Below, one piece after another: positions 39,014 through 50,400 of a stretch of 64,000 nucleotides of DNA. The notes beneath the pieces were generated by a model. The model did not search any database and had not been told where the DNA came from. It saw nothing but the letters and a program-made list of their open reading frames with translations. The position numbers and the translations under genes were made by a program. Each line of letters opens with the position of its first letter. Position 1 is the stretch's first letter. Origin of the DNA: Mugil cephalus (taxonomy: Eukaryota; Chordata; Actinopteri; Mugiliformes; Mugilidae); the NCBI RefSeq assembly GCF_022458985.1, contig NC_061772.1, positions 28,455,501 through 28,519,500 on the forward strand. Direction: 5' to 3'.

Positions 39014-42000
39014 TCAGAGGTTGTTGGTGTTGGTGGTGGTAGAGTTCAGGACGTCGTGCTGGATCTTGGCGTTAGAGGTCTTGGACAGGTCTCGCTGTGG
39101 ATGAAGACAAACAGGTTAAAGGTTGATGAGACACTTATCATCATCATGTCACACTGTGGTGACTGTTATGTAAGAAGAAGGCACAGTCACACAGACAAAC
39201 AAACAGATGAAGATAAAAATAAATGCAGCTCATGTAAGTCAGTGAGCAGCAGCAGCAGCAGCAACAACGTGAAGCGTAGCATTAGTTCAGGCTGGTCTGC
39301 AGGGTGCATGTGATAAAATACCCAACTTTACATCAGCTATAAACATGATGGTTCATGAAATGGACATTTAAACTACATCAGGACTTAACAGGACTCACAT
39401 AATCACATAATTAAGGCCCTGACTGCTATGACTGACAGGTGGGTGTCCCTGCTGGTCGCATCATATGGGGAGACGTCTTTGAACCAAACATAAGCTCTCT
39501 CTCATCACTAATCTCTCAGTGCTTTTACATGCACAGCTTAACGGAGCTATGCTCCAAATTTGATTTTCTGCATGTGGTCCTTGTCCCAACACAAAAAAAT
39601 GGAATACCAGACGGGAACATCTCCTCCTCCTCCTCCACACTAGATGGCGATATGAATCCCTTTCTGATTAATTCTGATTAAGCGTATACATGACGGAGAA
39701 AACTGATTTCCAATCACATTATCCGTGCATCTCAATCAGATGAGGAGAGCTCTGATTTTAGTTGGAGTTGGACATGTTTACATGCACTTAAGTTGTCTAG
39801 TTAAAGTCAGATTAAGGCAATAATTTGTTTTGTTTTTTTAATTTTTCATGTGCATGAAAACATACTGATGATGAGCCACATTATCAAAGCGTATGAATGA
39901 TTTTAGAAAAATGAAAGGATGGTAGGAGGAAGCTGGGATAGTAGTGCAGGCTGTGAGAGTGTCGGTTTGTGGGGCCAAGATTAGGTCAGTGTCACGATGT
40001 TGGATGTTGTGTGACTACAGAGAGGACGATAAAATATGTGGCTAAACCTTTTTCCTTGCTGGATGGAATGAAGTGAAACGTCACATACTCATGACAAAAG
40101 GTAAAATAATAGCCACCATGATAAGTTCAGAGTTTACAGAGCTCCTAAATCATGTTTCAGTGTTCACCTGAAACTCATGGACCTGCTAGTTGATCTGGAC
40201 TTCCTGGAACTGAACACTTCATGTCTCATGAGTGTCTGCTAACGCTTGAAAGCTAAAAACATCCGGCTAACCGTCTGTTTAAGGGTTATTTTATTCCTTG
40301 ATTAGAGGCATGCAGTTTAAATGAAAAGACATTAGTGAGGATTACACGAGATTTCAGGACACAAACACACCTTGACTGAACAGATTCAGTGTTGACCAAG
40401 TCCCTCTAAAATATAAATTTACATCATTAGCATTTGTTCATCATCGTCCTCCTCCTCCTCCACAATAAGCTTGAATGTGTTATTGCATCGAAGCAGAGGA
40501 GAAAAAAAAAAATATTAGAAACAAAAGTGTAAATTACCACAAACTCTGAATATGTGCTGGCAACAGAGGCTATGCTGAAGTTACGCTGTGGACTAGCAGG
40601 GGTCAGCAACGCACCACTCAGAGGGGTCCCCTTCGACTGGGCCACATTCTCCTTGTTGCAGCTCTGGAGCCTCGGATGAGGTGGTTTACATCCACCCGGC
40701 GTCCGCGCTGCCGGAGTCTGATGAAGGAAGGAGTCACATCAGAGGAACAGAAAGAATCAAAAGAATCAACCCACATGTCATCAGAATGAACTGAAGAATT
40801 AAAGTACATAAAGAAGTGAGCTACAAAAGCCAGAAATTATTTCAGCAAAGTTTTCTGCTTTGGACGTTCAGGCAAATTATTGGAAACGATCAGATTGAGC
40901 AAGTAGTTAAATCCTGATTTGCCGATCTGCATCTGGATGTACTTTAAAATCAATCAAAAGATTTTAGTTTAATTTTATTTTTCTCAGTTATACATCTATA
41001 CTTGTAGTTTTACCCTGGGAGCTGTGTGTAATTATTACTGTAGTACTTTTTTTTTAAACCACTGGCTGTAAGTGCAAAAATACATTTCATTGTGCATTAT
41101 ACTATGAATCTTATCTTAACATGTTCTGTAACTGATAACTCCCTGTTATTCATGTTAATGCTGCTCCATCCACATTTTTACACCTTATCATTTATCCCTC
41201 CCATGTATATAGTGTGTATTTACTTCTGTTTCTTGTCGATTTGCACTTATGTCTATGAATTGTTGTGTTGCTGCTTTGCTTTGATTGTGCATATTAGGTG
41301 TGTGCCACGCCCAGGAGGTGATTGGTGGGAAGGCCCCGGTCCTGGCTCGTGATTAGCGGCAGCAGCACCTGTATGTATATGTGTATATATATATATATAT
41401 ATGTGTATATATATATATATGTGTATATATATATATATGTATATATATATGAAGCCAAGATGGCGGCATTCCTTATCTCCTTTTCCCAACCGGCCACAGC
41501 TTTGCACGTTTGTTTGATTATTAGTTAGTTTCCTTGGAGTAGTAGGAGTGAACTGCCAGTTTTGTTACCTCCGTTTCTCCTGTTTATGTAGTTAGGTATG
41601 TAGCTAAGTGTTTGCTCATTTGTTCGGGTTTATTAGTTTATCTGTTTTATTTCTAGGTAGGATAGTTTGGTTTGTTATTGTGGCCTTAGTCCATCCCGAA
41701 GTTCACTCACCTTTACTTTGTTTCATTTTTGTAAATAAACATAAGTAGCATTGTGGTGTCCCTACTTAGGACTTGGGGAAGATGGGGCCTAATCATGTCG
41801 TGTCCTCGACAACAGTCTTAAAAAAATGAAACCAACCTTATTTGCAGAGAGGGGGAGGCGGGGCACAGGAGAGCGACAGACGGTCCCGCCAAAGACGGAG
41901 CGCATGGTGCTGTTAGAGGTGGCACTAGAAATGCTGGAGGTTGCATTAAACTGATAAGAGAGACGGGACGTGGGTTAGTACTGAAAGGAAATGAAGTGTC

Positions 42001-45000
42001 TATTAAAGGTAGGTTTTATACTTTCTAGATTTAAGTAAAAACAGAAACTCACCTTTCTGGATTTATTTGGGGTGTTCGTGCCGAGCAATCTGCGTTTGGT
42101 TGGGGTTCGTACCGCTGTCCCGTACAGCATGTCCTCCTCCGTCTGTTTGCTCTTCTTCAGGTGCTGTTAGGATTTTATACAGAGGAGGTGTCAGTGCGTT
42201 TCTTAGAAAAGCATCATGATATGATTATGACTGACATTAAAAAAAATCATCTTGTTCACCCTTTCTAGTTTCTCCTGTTCCTTCTCGACTCGGTGCAGCT
42301 CCCACTGCTCTTCCACGTACTGCAGAAACTTCTGGCTGTTTACTAGAAACTCTCGGCCCTGCTCGCTTTCCCACTCGTCAATCTGGGCTTTTAATTTCTT
42401 CTCAAGCTTTATAAAAAAACAAAAAACATTCAGCCACTGAGTTTAGATTAAGAATAACAAAATGTTTCTCTTTGTCTTGGTGCAGATAGAACAGTTACGA
42501 ATATGTTTGATGAACTATTCCTTTCCAATGCATGTTATGGACAACCTCAGATTTCTTAAGTAAAAGAAGTGCACTGCAGTCTGTCTACTGTCGTAGTGAC
42601 AGGATGGAACATGTGCAATTAAGGAAAAGACTTTAATTTGATTTAAAAACTGTGAAAAATTCTTTACAAACAGCTAGAGTGTCTAATCTCGCCCGCAGCA
42701 TAAATATGAATATGGATGAAAACGTTAGACACTCCTGCTTTTAGAAGCTAAAGGTTCATGTCTCACCTTTGGCAGACTTTTGTGCAGCTCAGATCTCTGT
42801 TTCTCCTCCTTGAGCAGGTTTCCTCCTCTGTTTGTGAATCTCGTCGGATCTGTGGCTTTTTTCTATGAATGACAAAGATCACGATTATCCAGGTGAGTAG
42901 CCAGAATATGAGTCTGATAAAAGCCATTTGAATAGTTGTGTCTCAACCAACAGAGAAAAAATAAATATGTGGGTAGTGCTGCAACAAATCAGAGCAATTG
43001 AGTTGGGAACAAACTGGATTTCATGACATTGTCAGGAGTTGACAATGACAAGTAGCAGAGATAAGTCTTTCCAAAATAATATAGCATTAATAATTTGAAA
43101 CTAAATTTGTGACAAATGTCTGTTTATTGCATGATTAACTACTGATGTTGTTTGATCAGTAATTTACTACAAACAGCCGTGTCCTCACCTCCAGTTCCAG
43201 GAACAGTCTCCAGCTTTCTTCCCATCTGTGGACCCCGTCGAACAGTTCTTTGTGATCTTCATAATGCTGCTTCAGGCGCTGGATCTCAGCATCGTGTAGA
43301 CTCAACAGGTCCTCAGTAAATTCCTCTAGAAACAGTCAATTACAGTGTTAGAAAACAAAACAATAATACATAACACCGATTCATCAAAGTCAAACAGGAG
43401 AACAAACCGCTAAAATACGGTGCAAAGGCCTGCCGCTGGTCCGTGCTGTAGAAACACTTCTCCCAAAACACGGCGATCTCAGAGCGGATGGCGTCTGTGA
43501 CGTTGCGGATGTTCAGCAGTTTTAAATCCTCCAGACGCTGCACTTCTGCTTGTAGCTGTGGAGGAACGATAACGTGTGAACTGAACAGCAGGATGAACCA
43601 ACCAGGAAATCAGCAGCACAGAGACGGGAACATTTTACTCACCGCTTCCAGGTTCCTCTTCTTGGATGAGACCATGTGCTCGTTGAAAACCTCCCTCTCC
43701 TCCTGGGGAACCTGCAGTCGGTCCCACAGCCGCTGGATCTTTTCCCGGTGACTCTCGCACATCGCCTCGTTCTCCACCTTGCGTTCCTCCAGCTGCAACA
43801 TCGATAACACAAAGATAAGTCATAAGTCAGTAACTCAGCACGTGGTTATCAGCTTAAATCTAAAGTTGTGTTATTAAAACAATGATCTTACCTGACAAAG
43901 AAGCAGCTTCAGTGAAGTAATATTGTCTCTGGAAAGGCAAAAAGAGTCCTCGTCCTCACAGACGACGTCCTTCTCAAAGCTGGTCTCAGGTATGTGGTCC
44001 AGCTCTCCCATGTACAAGATGATCTGCCTCTTGATGTCAGTGAACTCAGCGTATCTCTTTGCCTGTTAACATGAAGCAGAATACCTCAGACGTGTAGGAC
44101 AAGAGTTTGTGGGTTTATAAAGTGATCTGCAGCCTTTTTCTGGAGGACAAATCTTAGCGAATTAAACTTCTTCTTGTTCTTAATTATTAAATAAAGCTTT
44201 CCCAGTGATGAAGACACCAGAACGTGAGGTGATGCGGTCGTGACTAAGGGAGCTCGGACCTTCTCTGCGTTCTGGTGGGCGATGTGCTGGGAGAAGCTCT
44301 CCAGTTGCTCCAGCGAGGGAACGGAGTCCGGGGCGATGCCGTAGGGCATGGAGCACAGGATGTCGCACAGGTCCTGGTCCTGATCCAACAGAGCCTTCAG
44401 CTGCTGCATCCGCTGAGTCTTCTCCTTCAGCAGAGCCTCCATCTGCGTGCGGATGTTCTTCTCCTGCTGCAGCATGCTGATGCCGTCCTCCTCCTGAGGA
44501 TAATACACAGGATAATAACAAAAACACATTTTAAGAAGTGCCACAATTGTTCATAGAGCCCTTCTTTTGAATCACATTTCTGATTTTATTCATTTTTATT
44601 ATTATTTTCTTTGTCTGTTTGTAACCGACTTACATGTCATTTACTTTATTTTCCCCTTGACTATTACATATTATTACTTTAGTGATGTATTTAATTTATG
44701 TTTCTCTTCATCTAATCCTGTCGTCTCTACATTATTATTATTTTTTTATTTCTTATTCTTCATGTTGTAGCTGTTCTCTGCCAATTTTTTGTCCCTATTC
44801 TCACAGTGTTTGTTTTTGTCTGCAAAAAAATCATTTAAAAGGATTGTTAAAATTCCTCAAGCCATTTTCATTTACCACTAAAAATCACAGAGTTTCTTAA
44901 GCAACATACTGTGAGTAATACTGTTAATGGTTAATACTGTGGATAGTTACAGTAAAGGAAATGTAGGCAGTTGCTGTCGTCTGCTACTGGTGGTGTTGTG

Positions 45001-46896
45001 GAATCTGACGTCTAGTGTTTGAAGGAATAATCCACAGAGCTCATACTTGTTCTTCAGTAAAAAAAAATAAATAAATAAAAGTAAAAAGTAAATTTGTCGC
45101 CGTTACCTCAAACACAGGAAGTTGAAGTTCCAAGCAGAGTTTCTCCATCTCTGTCCTACATGTTTGAATGCTTTGTATGAGTCTCTTCTTCAGAGATTCT
45201 TCTTCTTTGATCATCATTTCCAGTAAATTCTGTTGGAAATGTACAGTGAATCAAATCAAACATGCTGGATGTTGGACACACAAGGAATATCAACTTATAA
45301 TCCCACAACATAACCGCTGACAATTCTCAAAAACAGAAGGAGCAGAACTGGGTAAATGTTGACTAAAAGCAAACAAAAGCGGGACAATACAGGCTTGGGA
45401 CAAGTACAGCAAGGATCAGTATGAGGAATGACCTGCAAACACTGATGAAAGGAACATGCAGTGTTTTTACTCAGCTGTAGAAAACATAAAATGTGAATTT
45501 TTGCACTACTTTCTGATTGTTTTTACTGTCTTTATTATCATCTCTAACCACCAGTTTTAAGGAGAAACAAGGATTTATAATTATCAAAAGCTGCTAATTA
45601 CAAAACACTGCAGAAACACAGAGAAAGTTAATTAAAAGAATGAACAAGAAGCTGCAGTAGATTTGTAAAAATAAATAAATAAAAGCAAGTTTTTGCCAAT
45701 AAACTTATTTTCCTACACTTTATTAAGTCCCTGTCAGTACATTTCTTGGTTTCCCGTTTCTGATATTCAAATGAAAAGATCCCCTTGTGAAATTATATTA
45801 ACAAATATCCTTTATTCTGACCTGGACAAAGCAGATGACAGCGTTTTAACCAACTGGATTAACCAACGTTTGTTCTTAACACTAGCATACTTTGGATAGG
45901 AGCTACTGCTGTAATGAAAAGTAATTTCACCCTGGGACCAATAAAGTAATTCTGATTATGTAAGAACATTTTACAGAAGACAGAGGTACAAATTTATCAC
46001 ACAAAACCAAGAAACTTTATTTCCAACAGCAGAGAAGCCTGGATTCTTGGTCAATATATCGAGTCTTGTCAGGAGTTTTACTTAGTTATTTAATTCTGTA
46101 AACCACTCCTTAAGATTATGCAAATAACTACAAGTGTTCTTATTCACTCTGTCTTGTTTTCTTATCAGCAATGATACAGTGACCTTGTATTTTTGCAGTG
46201 TCTTGTCCTGCTGCTGTTACACAAAACTCATCACTGATTTTCACCTTAAATCATTTGAAACCCCCCGGACCAAAACCCAGATGACCTCTAAAGACGTCTA
46301 GTTTCACCTAAAATGATTTCCTTTTGTGAGTAGCACCCCCCACCCAGCTCAAACATACACACCCAAACCCCATCCATCCACTCAATCATTCATTCATTCA
46401 TGACTTCGGATCAAAGATTAAACCTGCACCGAAACCCCACAGGTGCCGAAGTGAGATATTTACACGTTTAGAGTTTATTGCTGTTGTCTTTACCACATGC
46501 CAAACCTTACCTTGATGTGGTTCTTGACCACATTGGTTCTCTGGAGCCTTTGGTCCTCGGGGATGCCGATCTCCTCCCAAATGTCCTTCAGGTGGCACAG
46601 CGCTTTATTCAGGCACGACACAGACTCCGCTGCGAGCACCTCGCTAGTGGTGGAAAGCACACATCAGATCACTTTTTTACTAATACATCATTTCCATTAC
46701 ACACGTGTTCGAGTCGCTGGTGACATTAAAACCAAACACAAAAACCACTCATCCACCGGCCGACCGTTGTTGACGTTATCTGGCTAACAGTTAGCTAGTT
46801 GCTAACACACCTAACGTTCGCTAAAAATGTCAAAAAAAAAAAGCGTTTCTTCACAAACAATAACCGAAAAAAAAAAACACCTTACCTCTTTCTCAT
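39014..46896 (-). CDS. prc1: Protein regulator of cytokinesis 1 (spindle midzone crosslinker)
   Basis: Fourteen coding exons, minus strand: 46886-46896, 46511-46643, 45107-45229, 44260-44493, 43892-44062, 43643-43792, 43408-43555, 43189-43325, 42767-42862, 42260-42406, 42053-42163, 41837-41950, 40538-40717, 39014-39094. They total 1836 bases, 611 residues (human about 620). It belongs to the MAP65/Ase1 family, which crosslinks antiparallel microtubules in the anaphase midzone. Residues 1-340 are the dimerising coiled-coil rod; the spectrin-like microtubule-binding region about 340-466 includes [15 protein letters not shown]. The basic tail keeps two Cdk sites, RTPTKR (Thr470) and NTPNK (Thr481), at the human positions, and a KEN box at 547 (CNKENV). 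The first coding exon is only 11 bases. The exon 4 donor is weak (GTCCGA) but no better site keeps frame. A fish may have a second paralogue; I cannot tell a from b. Confidence 0.98.
41299..41811 (+). mobile_element. Possible solo LTR in prc1 intron 12
   Basis: The stretch opens TGTGTGCCACGCCCAGGAGG and closes near TGTCCTCGACA, a TG...CA layout. It contains TATATA sequence, a YY1-like CAAGATGGCGGC (41456-41467), and TAAATAAACATAAGT before a GTGTCCCTAC phrase, as in fish Gypsy-type LTRs. I could not find a target-site duplication and no internal retroviral-type genes are present, so this is only a candidate. Confidence 0.35.
41371..41450. repeat. Compound (TA)n/(TG)n microsatellite
   Basis: Alternating ATATAT and GTGTATA blocks with a roughly 20-base higher-order period (GTGTATATATATATATAT). 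Inside prc1 intron 12 and inside the LTR-like segment. Confidence 0.9.
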
Positions 46897-47015
46897 TTTG
46901 AATTCCAGACTCGTTTGCGATGATAGGTAGAGACAGTGTAACGTTAAAGCCTGAACTTGTCAGAGAGAAGGTACAGGTCGGTCTCCTCCTCGGTGTCTGC
47001 TCTGACAGTTTACAG

Positions 47016-47055
47016 TTCAAAATACGCGTTCCGCAGCGTTCTGCTCTCTGATTGG
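47016..47055 (-). promoter_or_regulatory. prc1 promoter: CCAAT box and CHR
   Basis: On the minus strand CCAATCAGAG (CCAAT at 47051-47055) is followed, 29 bases on, by TTTGAA (47016-47021), the consensus cell-cycle homology region. The CHR is about 120 bases upstream of the prc1 ATG and there is no TATA box. A CCAAT box about 30 bases upstream of a CHR is the known layout of G2/M genes controlled by NF-Y and the DREAM/MuvB complexes, and mammalian PRC1 is such a gene. Confidence 0.65.
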
Positions 47056-47311
47056 CTGGTTGATCAGGGTGCGCTTGCTGTGCCACACCATATCGAGCCG
47101 CCCGGGAGTTTCTTCCGTTGACGATGCGAAGGAACCGCCCAGTCCTCGAGTTGCTCATGAGCTAAACAAACACACCGGTGTCCGTGCCGGGTGCGGTAAT
47201 GTAATTTGGCATTAATAGAGCTGTTGTTATTTTTAGACTGAGTGAGCACATCAACCGGTAAATCCCTTCTAAATAACTACATAATAGAACAGCGACAACT
47301 GTATTAAAACA

Positions 47312-47317
47312 TTTATT
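47312..47317 (-). terminator. Candidate vps33b poly(A) signal
   Basis: Minus-strand AATAAA 173 bases past the vps33b stop. It lies about 260 bases upstream of the prc1 CCAAT box, so the two genes are tightly stacked head-to-tail. Confidence 0.55.
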
Positions 47318-47490
47318 CACTTGTTTACATCTTTACGTTAATGTTGTAGTTGTAGGAAACAGGCCAGAAGCGAGCGTTTCTCCACCTGTAATAGTAGAGT
47401 TTGAGGGAGCGCATGCCACCAGGCTGCAGGAATGTGTTCATAATTGTCCATTTGAATAAGTTTCCAGGTGTCACATCATTGGCTGCAGCT

Positions 47491-50400
47491 TCATACATGG
47501 TTGTCCAGCAGAGCCTCTAAAAGTCTTGAACTGTTTGTAATTGCAGTGGTTACCACGATGAATTTATAACCTGCGACAAGAAAACAGAGACGTTTGTTAA
47601 AATGCTATTTGAACCTATTTCCAGGTCTTTGAATGGTGTTAATTTGTAAATCAGTCACAATAACAATAATTTGGTACAGCTTTCACTTTTTTAAATAATA
47701 TTATGTAGTAAAATGTCTCCTGTGGGAGAATGAAGATATATTATATCCTATCTTAAAATTAGCTCAATCTCCATGTGTTTTATTGAAAGACATGTCCCTG
47801 TGTTAAATCAGCTTTACGCTTTACATTGTAAAAAAAATAATAAAAAAGAAATAACAGAATGTCTTTAGTGTCCTTGTGCACATGCAATGACATTAAAATA
47901 ACAGACGTTCACAATGCAAACACAGCAAAGCTATACAAGTATTAAAAGCTATTGAAAAATGGTAAATGATAAAACCTTTCAAATTAAAGTGAAAATGTCA
48001 TCTTGCTGTATTTTTGGTGCCAAAACCTAAAAGTCAAAAATACTAACTGGAAATCACCAGCCACTGACAGTTGTAGACAACTTTGGTTTGGCAATTAAAC
48101 GAGTAGGGGTCGGTGATGTGTGCCATCAAGTCAGCTTTTTAAAATAACACTCACAATCTCGAGGAGTGAGTGTATTAATATATTTTCTAAAAAATGTGTT
48201 TTCCTCACCCACCTCAGCCAAACCAGTCCGTTGAAATATGCTAACCACCGTTGGCTACTGTGTTTGAGACGTTTTGCCTCCAGTTAAGCCCCGCCCCTCA
48301 AAAAATGCCACATTATTTACAAACCATGAAAGGGTCTATACTCAGAGTGATTACTAAGAATTAGGGCATTGATAAAGTACTTCTAATGAATCATCATTAG
48401 TGGCTTTCATCTGTTAGATTTTTAGTCTGACGGTCAGGACAGCAGAACTGAAGCTGAAGCAACACCAACGACATTTTTACCTTTCTCTCTGCCGAGGAAA
48501 CGAAGAGCTGAAATCTCAGAGAAGGTGCATCCGCCGAGGAACATGACCAGAATGATGCGCTGAGAGTCGGTCTTTGCTCCCGAATCACCTCCGTTGGCTC
48601 CTGATGAGACAGAGACTCTGTAAAAACCACTGATGGACAAACCTATGAAGCCTGAAGTGGGCAGAGCCATGTTGGATGAACTTTACTCTGACGACACTCG
48701 GGTACTCCAAATATGTGTTGGGGTGGAGCTAAAGCAGCTAGGGGTCATGAATAGTGAAAAAAACTGTTGAAACTAAAATCGTTTTTTGTACCAGGCTGTA
48801 AACATGTGTAATAATGCTGTAACGTTGGTCTTTTTAACATGGGGGGTCTATGGGGATTTGCTTTCTTTTGGAGCCTCTAGTGGCCACTAGATGAACTGCA
48901 GCTTTTTGCACTGCTGCATGGGATTCATCACTCAGACCTGGAGGTTTCCGCCTCATCAAAATCTGTAGATGTGCATTTTTCTATTGTAAAAATTACTTCA
49001 GCTTTCTCATATTATATAACGTATTTATGTTTGTGTGTCATCCAGGTAAAATAGATGCAATTTTGGCGCACTGCTGTCTGCTGTTCAGTTCTGGGTGTTG
49101 TGTTCTGTCCTCTACTCTTACTTAAACAGTGGACAAATTAAGAATAGCATACTGAAAATTGCAAATTAATTGCAGTCTTCTATGTAATTTTCACACTTTG
49201 CAAAGATTTGTCAGGTTGTATGTTTGACACCCCTGGCCTACAACTACTAGAGATCTGTAGAAGGACAATGACAGACAATTTTACCGTTTGTAACCTGGGA
49301 ATTTATGGACCCAACAGGACGGACCCCAACAAAGACCCATCAACCCAGAAGTCTGTTATAACTTTGTGGTAATATATAGGAGTTAATATAGGAGTAGTAA
49401 TATACAGTATAGCACCTGTTACTGCGAAGTCATGTCCATTCAGTAGCCTGGTGACTTCTTCAAGCCCCGTCCAACCGTCTCTCTCCAGCACCTACGTGAC
49501 CACACACCGAGGGGAAACATTTAAAAAGATGTAAACAGAGCTCTAATAATTTCACTGGTTTCCTCCACAGGTCACTGGCAGTTAATGAATCCTGCAGGTT
49601 AACTCACCTGTTTAATCAGTTGGCAGCTCAGAGGGACGTAGGCACCGCTGAAGATGTAGGCCATGTCTCGTGGGACGCGCAGGTCGTACTCTTCGTCGGT
49701 CTTTGGCACCTTTCAACAGTTAACAAAGTTGTGAAGCTTTGAGACTGAAAACAGTATATGCTGCTTTTTATGGGAAGAGAAATAGTAAAGCTAATTTACT
49801 CACACAGCTGCTTTAAAATATGGTAAATGCATGTGCATAATGCAAACAAATACAGATGATATTTTTTTTGTTTATTGTTGTTTCAATATGTTGGTTCTCA
49901 ACGCTGTTGGTATCAAAGTCAACACTGTTTCCTGAGTTAGGTTTCAAGTTTAACCATTTTTGTCAGTGAAGAACTTTCAAGTACACTGGCTTTAAATAAA
50001 CATGAAGCATGGCAACAACAATTTTGTCTTGTAATAAAAAAGCTCAGCCTTCATCAGTGGATCACTGGCACCAAAATGACCCAATACTCAAAATCTCTTA
50101 TGTATTTTTTTATATTTTGTCTGTGACTGTACTAAAAGAAATTGCACTTGAAGAAGTAAGAGTTTATATTAATGCAATATTTCACAAATGCATGGGGTGT
50201 CCGAAAACTTTTTTCCAACACTGTATGTATAACTGTGCATGTGACAAATAAAACTTATCTTATCATACCGTAACGTATTGTATCATATCTTGTAGTATCT
50301 TATTGTATCTTGTAATAATGTATCTTACGATATAATTTCCTATAGTATCTTATGGTATCGTACGTATCGTATCGTATTGTATCATATCGTATATATCGTA

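Noticed and set aside
41253-41507. Open frames rich in Tyr-Ile-Tyr-Ile/Val
   Set aside because: They come from the TA/TG microsatellite at 41371-41450.
44180-44556. Alternative frames over prc1 exon 4 on both strands
   Set aside because: The minus-strand frame beginning E-E-D-G-I matches PRC1 and joins its neighbours in phase; the others do not.
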